Source: Larkinella terrae | Lineage (GTDB): Bacteria > Bacteroidota > Bacteroidia > Cytophagales > Spirosomataceae | Direction: 5' to 3' | NCBI RefSeq assembly: GCF_009668025.1 | Contig: NZ_WJXZ01000001.1 | Coordinates: 301,814 to 365,813 of the forward strand | Length of the DNA: 64,000 bases | Shown: positions 16,362-25,777 of the stretch, in pieces | Layout: the number at the start of each line of letters is the position of its first letter | Position numbering within the stretch: the first letter of the stretch is position 1 | Notes under the pieces: generated by a model | The model's input: only the letters and a program-made list of their open reading frames with translations | What the model was told of the DNA's origin: nothing | The model's database searches: none | Program-made: the position numbers and the translations under genes

Positions 16362-17717
16362 ATGCTCATTCGAAACCGCCTGACGATCATTTTCACCTTG
16401 CTGGCAACGGCCATTCAGGTTACGCTGTCGCTGCTGGTGTGGTATTTCTATTCGCTGTACCGGCAGGAGGAGTTTTACAGCCGACTGGAAGGAAAAGCCC
16501 GCGTTACCGGCCGGGTGCTGATTTCCCGGCGGCATTTGCACGATGATTTTTTCAAGAACATGGTCCGCACCGACCTGCTGTCCATCGTGGAAGAACGGAT
16601 CAGCATTTACGACAGTCGGCGCCATCTGGTGTTTACCAACCGGCCGGTAACAGAATCCGATTTTTACAAAGAAAAAATACCGCAGCTGGCCACCAATTCG
16701 CTGCTTGAATTCAAAAGCGGCCACCTCGAATCCATCCTGATTCCTTACGAAAACCGCGGGCAGCGGTTTTACATCTTTGCCTCGGGTTACGACCGCATCG
16801 GTTTTGCCAAGCTCGCAACCCTGCAGCAAATCCTGATTCTGGCGAATTTGCTGGGTTTTACGCTCATTGTACTGGCCGGCTGGTATTTTTCCGGGCGCGT
16901 GCTGAAGCCCATTTCCCAGATTGTGGATGAGGTGGAACAAATTACCGCCGTGGATTTACACAAGCGGGTGCACGAAGGAAACCGGCGCGACGAAATTGCC
17001 CAGCTCGCCATGACCTTTAATCAAATGCTGTTTCGGCTGGAAGATGCGTTTGTTTCACAACGGAGCTTTGTTTCCCACGCTTCCCACGAACTGCGCACCC
17101 CACTCACCAATACCTTGGGTACGCTCGAAACCTCCCTGCGCTACGACCAGAATCCGGCCGAATGGCGCGAAAGCATGGAAGTCGCCGTTGAAGAACTAAA
17201 AAAAGTTATTTCCCTGACCAATAGCCTGTTGGGACTGGCCAAAGTTACCGGCGGCACCGTGGCGCTGGCGCCGGTTCAGGTGGACGATTGCCTGCTGACC
17301 GCCATCGAACAGGTCCAAACCAAGTATCCGGGCCGGAGTCTGCCCCTTCAGTTTACGACGGGTGAGGAAGATTCGCTCGCCGTGAAAGGCAATGCAACGC
17401 TGCTGACCACCGCGTTTCTGAATGTGCTCGACAATGCCTGCAAATATTCCGGCGAAGCGGTTTCGGTGGAATTGCAGGCCAAAGAAGATCAGATTACCGT
17501 AACCGTGACCGACCAGGGGCGCGGTATTACCGAAGCCGATACCGCTCACATTCTGGATCCGCTGTACCGGGGAAAGAATGTGGCGGGCGTGCCCGGTTAC
17601 GGTATTGGGCTGGCCATTACGCAGAAAATTATCGATTTTCATCAGGGCTTCATTCAGATCGCATCCAAAGTCGATCAGGGAACTTCCGTGACCATCCGCC
17701 TGCCGAGTCTGGCTTAA
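16362..17717 (+). CDS. Sensor histidine kinase (HAMP-HisKA-HATPase)
   Basis: A 451-residue inner-membrane sensor kinase. A first transmembrane helix (about residues 6-28), a periplasmic sensor of about 130 residues and a second helix (about 157-177) are followed by a HAMP domain (VLKPISQIVDEVEQI), the HisKA box SHASHELRTPL with phospho-acceptor His242, and an ATPase domain with the N box NVLDNACKYS and GYGIGLAI. It is the partner of the response regulator 45 bp upstream. The start is the ATG at 16362; a TTG at 16326 would add residues ahead of the first helix. The layout is like CusS/CpxA-type kinases that often control efflux pumps; the signal cannot be read from sequence. Confidence 0.93.
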   Translation: MLIRNRLTIIFTLLATAIQVTLSLLVWYFYSLYRQEEFYSRLEGKARVTGRVLISRRHLHDDFFKNMVRTDLLSIVEERISIYDSRRHLVFTNRPVTESDFYKEKIPQLATNSLLEFKSGHLESILIPYENRGQRFYIFASGYDRIGFAKLATLQQILILANLLGFTLIVLAGWYFSGRVLKPISQIVDEVEQITAVDLHKRVHEGNRRDEIAQLAMTFNQMLFRLEDAFVSQRSFVSHASHELRTPLTNTLGTLETSLRYDQNPAEWRESMEVAVEELKKVISLTNSLLGLAKVTGGTVALAPVQVDDCLLTAIEQVQTKYPGRSLPLQFTTGEEDSLAVKGNATLLTTAFLNVLDNACKYSGEAVSVELQAKEDQITVTVTDQGRGITEADTAHILDPLYRGKNVAGVPGYGIGLAITQKIIDFHQGFIQIASKVDQGTSVTIRLPSLA

Positions 17718-18035
17718 TCTTTCTAATTTTTTGCGTTTACAGATCACCGGAAGGTGAGAAAAGCTTATTATGCAACAAATGTGAGTAGACGGTATCTTGT
17801 CACATTAACATATTAAATAGAACTTTTTCATTATTGCAATTTTCCCAGAAAGCGGTTTTTTCTAAAATATTCTTCAAATCTTCCAGATTTAATCAATTTT
17901 ACGGAGATAATCCCGAAATACTGCTTGAGGAGCCGCAAAGCGGTTTTAAACTTTTCTAATATCTTCTAATTTCCTTTTCATACCATTTTAATGTCTTAGC
18001 GATTGCTTTGTCTCAAAGCAACACAGACATTAGCT
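17718..18035. other. AT-rich intergenic region, no supported gene
   Basis: A 318-bp spacer between the kinase gene and a small membrane protein gene. It is clearly richer in A and T than the neighbours and should contain the promoter of the following genes, but no exact TAnnTTTG box or strong terminator hairpin is visible. Confidence 0.5.
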
Positions 18036-18323
18036 ATGCATCGCCGGAATTTCCCCTCCATTTTGCTCTACGGCTTTGGGCTGGCACTGGCACTTTCGCT
18101 GGTGTTCAATGGCTTTCTCCTGTATCAACAAAACCATCGAAGAAGCCTTTCCGAATACGAGTTGGATCACTCTGTCAATCTCCTGGATCACGACGAATTT
18201 CAGCAACAGTTGTCCGACTGTATGCGCGCTAACCAACAGAAAGACAGCTTAATCCACCAATTGGAACACCCGCCCAACCCGACCGGTTCGGCGGTATTGG
18301 GTCAGCATCCTGGTTCAAATTAA
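18036..18323 (+). CDS. Small single-pass membrane protein of unknown function
   Basis: A 95-residue protein not recognised as any family. One membrane helix at about residues 9-27 (LLYGFGLALALSLVFNGFLL) follows a basic N-terminus, and the C-terminal part is polar and probably helical, with QQQLSDCMRANQQKDSLIHQLE suggesting a short coiled coil in the periplasm. The ATG at 18036 is used; a TTG at 18003 is less likely. It lies between the two-component system and the RND efflux genes on the same strand, so an accessory or regulatory role in envelope stress or efflux is possible, but only position supports that. Confidence 0.6.
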   Translation: MHRRNFPSILLYGFGLALALSLVFNGFLLYQQNHRRSLSEYELDHSVNLLDHDEFQQQLSDCMRANQQKDSLIHQLEHPPNPTGSAVLGQHPGSN

Positions 18324-18465
18324 TGAGTCCCTAAACCGTAAACCACCGACCGGAAGTCGCCGTTTGAAGCCCTTCACGCCAACACAATAAACCAAACCGA
18401 ATGGGCTTTCGCCCGAATCTTACTTACTAATTGTCAGTTCAGTTCCGCTAAAAAATAGAATCAAA

Positions 18466-19548
18466 ATGAAAAGATTTCTCATGTTCCTCAGTTTGTGCGG
18501 CTTGTTGTACACGACAGGTTGTACGCACAAAGAGGAAGAAAAGGAAGAAGAAACCAAATTTTTGGTTACCAATCCGCTAAAAAATGACACGACGATCACA
18601 AATCAGTACGTGTGTCAGGTTCGGTCGATTCAGCACATCGAATTAAGAGCCCTGGAAAAAGGCTATTTACAGAAGATTTTTGTGGATGAAGGCCAGGTTG
18701 TGCAACAGGGACAAATCATGTTTCAAATTCTGCCGATCCAGTATCAGGCCGAACTCCAGAAGGCGCAGGCTGAAGCCAATTTTGCGGAAGTTGAATACAA
18801 GAATACCAAATCACTGGCCGATAGCAACATTGTGTCGAAGGCTGAACTGGCCCTGGCGAAAGCCAAACTGGACAAGGCCAATGCCGAAGTAACCGTCGCG
18901 AAAGTCCACCTCGGTTTTACCGAAATCCGGGCGCCCTTTACCGGCATCATGGACCACTTTTATGTGCGGGAAGGAAGCTTGTTGAACGAAGGTGATTTGC
19001 TGACCACCATCTCCGACAACAGTAAAATGTGGGTGTATTTCAACGTTCCGGAAGCCGAATACCTGAATTATAAAACCCACGCGCAGGAGGAAAACCTGGA
19101 CCACGTCAACCTGCTGATGGCTAACCAGCAGGTGTTTGATTATCCCGGCGTGGTGAAAACCATCGAAGCCGACTTTAACAACGAAACCGGTAACATTGCT
19201 TTCCGGGCGACGTTCCCGAATCCGAAAGGGCTGCTCCGGCACGGCGAAACCGGCAATATCCAGATGACATTGCCGCTTAAAAACGCCCTGATCATTCCGC
19301 AGAAAGCCACCTTCGAAGTGCTGGAAAAGAAATACGTGTACGTGCTGGATAAAGACGACAAGATTCGGTCACGGGAAGTAGCCATCGCAGCGGAATTGCC
19401 GCACATTTTCGTCATTAAAAGTGGTCTGAAACCGGATGACAAAATCCTCCTGGAAGGCTTGCGTCAGGTGAAGGAGAACGAAAAAATCCACTACAAGTTC
19501 CTGAAGCCGGATTCGGTCATCAACAATTTAAGTCTCTATGCCGAATAA
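18466..19548 (+). CDS. RND efflux periplasmic adaptor (membrane fusion protein)
   Basis: A 360-residue lipoprotein (lipobox TTGC, Cys19) with a charged linker rich in Glu and Lys. The barrel-sandwich (lipoyl) halves lie near residues 60-95 and 145-185 (EIRAPFTGIMDHFYVREGSLL), with a helical hairpin of about 60 residues between them (AELQKAQAEANF to KAKLDKANAEV), then the beta-barrel and membrane-proximal domains. The length and motifs match AcrA/MexA-type adaptors linking the inner-membrane pump to the outer-membrane channel. It is the first gene of a three-gene operon, 25 bp before the pump gene. Confidence 0.95.
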   Translation: MKRFLMFLSLCGLLYTTGCTHKEEEKEEETKFLVTNPLKNDTTITNQYVCQVRSIQHIELRALEKGYLQKIFVDEGQVVQQGQIMFQILPIQYQAELQKAQAEANFAEVEYKNTKSLADSNIVSKAELALAKAKLDKANAEVTVAKVHLGFTEIRAPFTGIMDHFYVREGSLLNEGDLLTTISDNSKMWVYFNVPEAEYLNYKTHAQEENLDHVNLLMANQQVFDYPGVVKTIEADFNNETGNIAFRATFPNPKGLLRHGETGNIQMTLPLKNALIIPQKATFEVLEKKYVYVLDKDDKIRSREVAIAAELPHIFVIKSGLKPDDKILLEGLRQVKENEKIHYKFLKPDSVINNLSLYAE

Positions 19549-19573
19549 TCAGCGATTCTAAACAGCAGAAGAC

Positions 19574-22500
19574 ATGTTTAACAAATTCATACGCCGGCCC
19601 GTATTCGCTATCGTGATTTCAATCATGATCGTCTTTATTGGGATCCTGGCGATCAGACAGTTACCTATTTCCCAATTTCCGGATATTGCGCCGACCACCG
19701 TCAATATCTTTATTGCCTATCCCGGTTCCAGTGCCGACGTTCTGGTGAAATCCACGCTGATTACGCTGGAACAGGCCATTAACGGGGTGCAGGACATGCG
19801 GTACATCGCGACGGATGCCACCAGTGCGGGGGAAGCCACCCTCCGGATCATTTTTGAGCCCGGCACCGACCCGAACGACGCCGTTATCCGGGTGAAAACC
19901 CGGGTGGACCAGGTGATGCCGCTGCTGCCCGAACTGGTTCAGCGGGAAGGGGTTATTATTACGCCCATCCAGCCTTCGATGTTGATGTACGTCAACCTCT
20001 ACTCCAAGGAGAAGAGCATGGACGAAAAATTCCTGTTTAACTACGCTACCGTTAAAATGATCCCCGAAATCCAGCGGACCCGGGGGGTTGCACGGGCGCA
20101 GATCCTGGGTAGCCGCCGGTACGCCATGCGGATTTGGCTCAACCCCGACCGCATGCGGGCGTACAGCATCTCCACCGAAGATGTAATGAAAGCGGTTGGC
20201 GAACAAAGTATCATTGGTCGGCCGGGTCGGATCGGGCAAAGCTCCGGTATTGCCGCCCAGTCCCTGGAGTATGTACTTACCTACAAAGGACGATACAGTG
20301 ACCCGAAGGAGTACGAAGATATCATCATCCGGGCCAACGCGCAGGGGGAAAGTATTCACCTGAAAGATATTGCCACGGTTGAATTGGGAAGTGAGTTTTT
20401 TGACATTTATTCCAACCTGGACGGCCACCCGTCGGCCGCTATTGTATTGCGGCAAAACTACGGCAGTAACGCCAGTGAGGTTATTGAAGAAGTAAAAAAG
20501 AAGCTCGAAGTGATGAAGGAGTCCTTTCCTCCGGGCATGGATTATCAGATCAGTTATGACGTTTCCAAATTTCTGGATGCGTCGATCGAGCAGGTAATTG
20601 ACACCTTACGGGATGCATTTATTCTCGTCGCGCTGGTGGTTTTCGTGTTCCTGGGCGACTGGCGGTCCACGCTGATCCCGATTCTGGCGGTTCCGGTTTC
20701 GCTGATCGGGGCGTTTTTCGTGATACAGGCGTTTGGGCTTTCCATCAACCTGATTACGCTCTTTGCCCTTGTGTTGGCCATTGGTATTGTAGTCGATGAC
20801 GCCATTGTGGTGGTGGAAGCCGTGCACGCCAAAATGGAGGAAGAACCGCATCTAACGCCCTTTGGCGCGGTCAAAAAGGTATTAGGCGAAATCAGCGGAG
20901 CCATTATCGCCATCACGGCCGTCATGGTTTCGGTATTCCTCCCGATTTCCTTCATGTCGGGTCCGGTGGGTACGTTCTACCGGCAGTTCTCGATTACGAT
21001 GGCCAGTTCCATTGTGATTTCGGCGCTGATCGCCTTGACACTGACCCCGGTTTTGTGCGCCATGCTGTTGAAAAACCACCACGGGCACGTCAAAAAGAAA
21101 AACCTGTTGGACCGCGCGATTGGCAGTTTCAACCGGGGCTTTGATAAAATGACCGGCGGATACGTCGGTCTCCTGAAACGGATCGTCAACCGGCGCGTTG
21201 TTACGTTCCTGGTCCTGGCCGCTTTTTGCGTGGGAATTGTCTATGAGAATCAGATTCTGCCTGCCGGTTTTATTCCGAACGAAGACCAGAGTACGATTTA
21301 CGCCATTATCCAGACTCCTCCCGGTTCGACGCTGGAAAAAACCAATGAGGTTTCCCGGCGTCTTCAGAAAATCTGCGAGGAAGTGCCGGGCATCGAGTCG
21401 GTTTCTTCCCTGGCGGGTTACGAGATCATGACGGAAGGTCGGGGTTCCAACGCCGGTACTTGTCTGATCAACCTGAAACCGTGGTCGGAGCGCGATCACA
21501 ACGTGAAGGAGATCATGGAAGAACTGGAGGTAAAATCCAAAGGACTCGGCGCGACGGTCGAATTCTTCGAACCACCAGCCATTCCAGGCTTCGGTACGTC
21601 GGGCGGTTTTTCGATGCGTCTGCTGGACAAAACCACCGATACCGATTACCGCGAATTCGATAAAATCAACAAGGATTTTATGGAAGCTTTGGGCAAACGG
21701 AAAGAGCTGACCGGTTTGTTTACCTTTTTTGCCGCCAACTATCCGCAGTATGAACTGGAAATCGATAACAAACTGGCCATGCAGAAAGGCGTGTCGATCG
21801 GAAAAGCGATGGACAACCTCAACATCATGATCGGTAGTACGTACGAACAGGGTTTCATCAAGTTCAACCAGTTCTTCAAAGTATACGTACAATCTGATCC
21901 GAGCTTCCGACGGCTGCCGACGGATCTGTTGAAGCTGTTCGTAAAGAACGAAGCCGGTGAAATGGTGCCCTACTCGTCGTTCATGCGGCTGAAAAAAGGC
22001 CAGGGTCCCAACGAAATTACCCGGTTTAACCTCTACAACTCGGCGGCTATTCAGGGACTTCCGGCCAAAGGCTATACCACGGCGGATGCGATTCAGGCAA
22101 TCCGGGAAGTGGCCGCCAAAACGCTGCCGAAAGGCTACGACATCGCCTTTGAAGGTCTTTCCTATGATGAATCGATTCGGGGTAATGAGTCGCTGTATGT
22201 GTTCCTGGTGGTGGTAGCCTTCGTCTACCTGGTGCTGGCCGCTCAGTACGAAAGCTTTATCATTCCGCTGGCGGTTTTATTCTCGCTGCCGGTCGGGATC
22301 TTCGGTTCGTTCCTATTGCTGAAACTGATGGGGCTGGAAAACAACATCTACGCCCAGATTGGTCTGATCATGCTCGTCGGTCTGTTGGGGAAAAACGCCG
22401 TACTGATCGTCGAATTTGCGGTGCAGAAGCGCCAGCAGGGCGACACGATTCTGAACGCAGCCATCGAAGGAGCCAAAGTTCGTTTCCGTCCGATCCTGAT

Positions 22501-22780
22501 GACGTCCTTTGCTTTTGTGGCCGGTTTGATTCCGTTAATCATTGCCAAGGGCGCCGGAGCAATTGGTAACCGAACCATTGGTGCATCGGCCATGGGCGGC
22601 ATGCTTTTCGGAACCGTTTTTGGGGTCATCATCATCCCTGGCCTATACTATATATTTGGCAAATTGGCCGATGGAAGGAAGCTGATTAAGGGTGAAGAAG
22701 ATGACTCGTTGACCGACAATCTGGTCCATTCAGTAGACAGTTTTCCCCAACTTGAAGAAAGTGAAGTCAATGAGAAATAA
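19574..22780 (+). CDS. RND multidrug efflux pump, HAE1 (AcrB-like) family
   Basis: A 1068-residue inner-membrane proton/drug antiporter. It starts with MFNKFIRRPVFAIVISIMIV (TM1) and has the two large periplasmic loops and twelve predicted helices of AcrB-type pumps. TM4 contains the paired Asp of the proton relay (GIVVDDAIVVVEAV), and the second half has the QYESFIIPLAVLFSLPVG and GLLGKNAVLIVEFA signatures. Length is normal for the family. It is encoded between the adaptor and outer-membrane genes and overlaps the latter by 11 bp, so the three are translated from one mRNA. Drug specificity cannot be told. Confidence 0.97.
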   Translation: MFNKFIRRPVFAIVISIMIVFIGILAIRQLPISQFPDIAPTTVNIFIAYPGSSADVLVKSTLITLEQAINGVQDMRYIATDATSAGEATLRIIFEPGTDPNDAVIRVKTRVDQVMPLLPELVQREGVIITPIQPSMLMYVNLYSKEKSMDEKFLFNYATVKMIPEIQRTRGVARAQILGSRRYAMRIWLNPDRMRAYSISTEDVMKAVGEQSIIGRPGRIGQSSGIAAQSLEYVLTYKGRYSDPKEYEDIIIRANAQGESIHLKDIATVELGSEFFDIYSNLDGHPSAAIVLRQNYGSNASEVIEEVKKKLEVMKESFPPGMDYQISYDVSKFLDASIEQVIDTLRDAFILVALVVFVFLGDWRSTLIPILAVPVSLIGAFFVIQAFGLSINLITLFALVLAIGIVVDDAIVVVEAVHAKMEEEPHLTPFGAVKKVLGEISGAIIAITAVMVSVFLPISFMSGPVGTFYRQFSITMASSIVISALIALTLTPVLCAMLLKNHHGHVKKKNLLDRAIGSFNRGFDKMTGGYVGLLKRIVNRRVVTFLVLAAFCVGIVYENQILPAGFIPNEDQSTIYAIIQTPPGSTLEKTNEVSRRLQKICEEVPGIESVSSLAGYEIMTEGRGSNAGTCLINLKPWSERDHNVKEIMEELEVKSKGLGATVEFFEPPAIPGFGTSGGFSMRLLDKTTDTDYREFDKINKDFMEALGKRKELTGLFTFFAANYPQYELEIDNKLAMQKGVSIGKAMDNLNIMIGSTYEQGFIKFNQFFKVYVQSDPSFRRLPTDLLKLFVKNEAGEMVPYSSFMRLKKGQGPNEITRFNLYNSAAIQGLPAKGYTTADAIQAIREVAAKTLPKGYDIAFEGLSYDESIRGNESLYVFLVVVAFVYLVLAAQYESFIIPLAVLFSLPVGIFGSFLLLKLMGLENNIYAQIGLIMLVGLLGKNAVLIVEFAVQKRQQGDTILNAAIEGAKVRFRPILMTSFAFVAGLIPLIIAKGAGAIGNRTIGASAMGGMLFGTVFGVIIIPGLYYIFGKLADGRKLIKGEEDDSLTDNLVHSVDSFPQLEESEVNEK

Positions 22781-24206
22781 TAGAATCTTGAATGGGCTGG
22801 GGGTTGTGTTTGCCATTACCCTGCTCAACGCGGCCTGTACCGTCCCGCGCGTGGTTTCGAAAACGGAGAATAAAAACGTACCTGCGAGCTACAATGACTC
22901 GCAGGACACGACGAATTCCGCCAGTACGAAGTGGCGGGATTATTTTACCGACCCCAATCTGGCGGCCCTGATCGACACTGCGCTGTATAACAACCAGGAA
23001 TTAAACATTACGCTTCAGGAAATTGCGATTTCCAACAATGAAATTCTGGCCCGCAAAGGGGAGTATTTACCGTTCGTAACGGTGGGCGGTGGCTCCGGCG
23101 TCGAAAAGGTTTCCCGCTACACCAGCCAGGGTGCCGCCGACGCCGTAACGGACATCAAACCGGGCAAGGCGACGCCGGATGTATTGCCGAATACCTACGT
23201 GGGTGCCTTTGCGAGTTGGGAAGTCGATATCTGGCACAAACTGCGGAATGCCCGGAAAGCGGCCGTTTCAAATTACCTCGCTTCTATCGAAGGGCGGAAT
23301 TTCCAGGTCACGAATCTGGTATCCGAAATCGCCAATTCGTATTACGAACTGCTGGCGCTGGACAGTCAACTGGAAATCATCCGGCGCAACATCGACATCC
23401 TGAACAACGCGCTTTCGATCATCAAACAGGAAAAAGAAGCCGCGAAGGTAACCGAGCTGGCCGTTCGTCGATTTGAAGCGGAAGTTTACAAAACGCAGAA
23501 TCTGCGGTACGACATTCAGCAAAAAATTGTGGAAGCCGAAAACCGGATCAACTTTCTGGTGGGGCGGTATCCGCAACGCGTTCAGCGCAACTCCCAGAAT
23601 TTTGTCGAGCAGCCCCCGGCCAGAGTCAGTATCGGAACGCCGGTGCAATTGCTGGAAAACCGCCCGGATATCCGCCAGGCCGAACGCCAGCTGGAAGCGG
23701 CCAAGATCAGTGTCAATGTGGCCCGGGCCAACTTCTATCCTTCGCTGCACCTTTCGGCTTCGCTGGGTTTCATGGCCTTCAACCCGATTTACCTGTTCAA
23801 TGCGCCCGAATCCCTGATCGCGTCGCTGATCGGCGATCTGGTGGGGCCGGTTGTCAACAAGAATGCCATTACGGCGACGTATAAAAGTGCGAGTGCGAAG
23901 CAAATTCAGGCCGTTTACAACTACGAGCGCACGGTTTTGAACGCGTATATCGAGGTGGTCAATCAGTTGTCGAACATAAATAACCTGGAGCAGAGTTACA
24001 GCACGAAAAATAACCAGGTGCAGGCGCTGACGCAGTCTACCAGCATTTCGCTCAAGCTTTTCACCTCCGCCCGGGCCGACTACATGGAAGTATTGCTGAC
24101 CCAGCGTGACGTGCTCGAATCCCGCATGGAGCTGATCGAAACCCGCATGCGGCAAATGAATGCGCAGGTCAACATGTACCGCGCATTGGGTGGTGGCTGG
24201 CGGTAA
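22770..24206 (+). CDS. RND efflux outer-membrane channel (OprM/NodT-type lipoprotein)
   Basis: A 478-residue TolC-superfamily protein with a lipoprotein signal (LLNAAC). Two homologous outer-membrane efflux repeats are visible, including WRDYFTDPNLAALIDTAL near the N-terminus, VSEIANSYYELLALDSQLEI, and the late stretch LENRPDIRQAERQLEAAKI typical of NodT/OprM proteins. It forms the exit duct for the pump encoded upstream. I start at the ATG at 22770, which overlaps the pump gene by 11 bp; a GTG at 22761 or TTG at 22752 would only lengthen the cytoplasmic end of the signal. The overlap suggests translational coupling. Confidence 0.94.
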   Translation: MRNNRILNGLGVVFAITLLNAACTVPRVVSKTENKNVPASYNDSQDTTNSASTKWRDYFTDPNLAALIDTALYNNQELNITLQEIAISNNEILARKGEYLPFVTVGGGSGVEKVSRYTSQGAADAVTDIKPGKATPDVLPNTYVGAFASWEVDIWHKLRNARKAAVSNYLASIEGRNFQVTNLVSEIANSYYELLALDSQLEIIRRNIDILNNALSIIKQEKEAAKVTELAVRRFEAEVYKTQNLRYDIQQKIVEAENRINFLVGRYPQRVQRNSQNFVEQPPARVSIGTPVQLLENRPDIRQAERQLEAAKISVNVARANFYPSLHLSASLGFMAFNPIYLFNAPESLIASLIGDLVGPVVNKNAITATYKSASAKQIQAVYNYERTVLNAYIEVVNQLSNINNLEQSYSTKNNQVQALTQSTSISLKLFTSARADYMEVLLTQRDVLESRMELIETRMRQMNAQVNMYRALGGGWR

Positions 24207-24294
24207 TACCGCAACGTAGTTAGGTACAAAAAAAGGGCAGTAAAATACAAGGGTTTTATTCTTTGGTAGGGTGATACGTCAAGCAAACCCACCG

Positions 24295-25689
24295 ATGGAT
24301 GTCCTCCTTGTTTTACTGCCCTTGGCTTTTTTGATTTTTGTAGCCTACCGGGGATTTAACGTCATCTTGTTTGCGCCGGTTGCCGCTTTGCTGGCGGTAT
24401 TACTAGCCGATCCGGCGCTGGTTCTGCCGTTTTTTTCGGGTGTTTTTCTCGATAAAATGGCCGGTTTTATCAAGCTCTATTTCCCGGTCTTTATGCTGGG
24501 GGCCGTTCTGGGAAAACTGATCGAAATGGCGGGGTACGCCAAATCCATTTCGGTGGCGGTTATCCGGTTGATTGGTAAAGACCGGGCCATTCTGGCGGTG
24601 GTGCTGGTCGGTGCTATTCTGAGTTACGGCGGAGTTTCCCTGTTTGTGGTCGTCTTTGCGGTTTATCCGTTTGCGGCCGAACTCTTCAAAGCCAGCGACA
24701 TTCCCAAACGACTGATTCCGGCCACGATTGGCCTCGGCGCGTTCACGTTTACGATGGATGCGCTGCCGGGAACCCCTCAGATTCAGAACATTATTCCGAC
24801 TACTTTTTTCAATACCGATGCCTGGGCCGCTCCGTGGCTGGGCGTTTCGGGCAGTATTTTCGTCCTTGCAATTGCTCTTTCTTATTTACAATGGCAACGA
24901 AATCTGGCGGTTAAACGGGGCGAAGGGTACGGAAAAAACCACATCAATGAACCGGAAAACCGGGATCAGAAGGCTTTACCTTCCATCTATCTGGCGGTTT
25001 TACCACTGCTTATCGTGACGGTTTTTAATAAAGTCTTTACGTGGGGCATTCCACAGGTCTACGGAAAAACGTTTGACTTTGCGAGCCTGGGGATGGACGC
25101 GATACCGGCCATCGACATTTCAAAACTGACCGCCGTCTGGGCCGTCGAAGGAGCGCTGATTTTGGGAATAATTACCGTGCTGGTTTTTGCATTTCGGGCG
25201 ATAAAAACCGGTTTTACGACCGGACTGAATCTGGCCATTGGCGGTGCGTTGCTGGCGACATTAAATACGGCATCCGAATACGGTTTTGGGGCGGTTATCG
25301 CGGCTCTTCCCGGTTTTAAAGTGGTGAGCGCGGCAATTGCTTCGGCCTTTACAGATCCGCTGATCAACGAAGCCGTTACGACGACAACGCTCGCCGGCAT
25401 TACCGGTTCGGGATCGGGCGGTTTGAGTATCAGCCTGGCCCTGATGGGTAAAACGTATCTGGAACAGGCCACCCAACTCGGAATCGACCCGGAAGTGCTG
25501 CACCGCGTGGCGGCAATGGCCTGTGGCGGTATGGATTCGCTGCCGCACAACGGCGCCCTCATCACGTTGCTGGCCGTCACCGGTTTAACGCACCGACAAG
25601 CTTATAAAGACATTTTTATCCTGACGCTCGTCAAAACCGCAGCGGTCTTTTTTGTCATTGCACTCTATTATTTGTTCGGGCTGGTCTAG
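24295..25689 (+). CDS. GntP-family transporter (gluconate/organic acid:H+ symporter)
   Basis: A 464-residue membrane protein with about 12-14 hydrophobic segments and the layout of the GntP/ion transporter superfamily. Conserved-looking stretches include LSYGGVSLFVVVFAVYPFA, TFTMDALPGTPQIQNIIPT and the C-terminal GGMDSLPHNGALITLLAVTG. Family members import gluconate or related hydroxy acids with protons. The start is the ATG at 24295; an in-frame GTG at 24271 would add eight residues. No gluconate kinase or dehydratase is adjacent, so the substrate is open; lactone or aldonic-acid products of the sugar oxidases encoded nearby are conceivable. The gene is convergent with the aquaporin gene and followed by a shared terminator-like hairpin. 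Confidence 0.87.
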   Translation: MDVLLVLLPLAFLIFVAYRGFNVILFAPVAALLAVLLADPALVLPFFSGVFLDKMAGFIKLYFPVFMLGAVLGKLIEMAGYAKSISVAVIRLIGKDRAILAVVLVGAILSYGGVSLFVVVFAVYPFAAELFKASDIPKRLIPATIGLGAFTFTMDALPGTPQIQNIIPTTFFNTDAWAAPWLGVSGSIFVLAIALSYLQWQRNLAVKRGEGYGKNHINEPENRDQKALPSIYLAVLPLLIVTVFNKVFTWGIPQVYGKTFDFASLGMDAIPAIDISKLTAVWAVEGALILGIITVLVFAFRAIKTGFTTGLNLAIGGALLATLNTASEYGFGAVIAALPGFKVVSAAIASAFTDPLINEAVTTTTLAGITGSGSGGLSISLALMGKTYLEQATQLGIDPEVLHRVAAMACGGMDSLPHNGALITLLAVTGLTHRQAYKDIFILTLVKTAAVFFVIALYYLFGLV

Positions 25690-25696
25690 AAACAGG

Positions 25697-25770
25697 AAGA
25701 AGGGAAAAACGAAATAAGGGAAAAAAGGCGAGGCAACTCCTTCTCTCCTTTACATCCCTTTTCCCTTCTT
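25697..25770. terminator. Bidirectional terminator-like hairpin between convergent genes
   Basis: AAGAAGGGAAAA (25697-25708) pairs perfectly with TTTTCCCTTCTT (25759-25770). It lies between the converging GntP and aquaporin genes. The sequence between the arms is also purine-rich then pyrimidine-rich, so a longer imperfect stem may form. Confidence 0.5.
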
Positions 25771-25777
25771 GCCTTTC

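Noticed and set aside
24243-24271. TATTCTTTG promoter-like box before the GntP gene
   Set aside because: It has a 3-base gap where TAnnTTTG has two, so it does not meet the consensus; only the exact match at 15604 is reported as a promoter.
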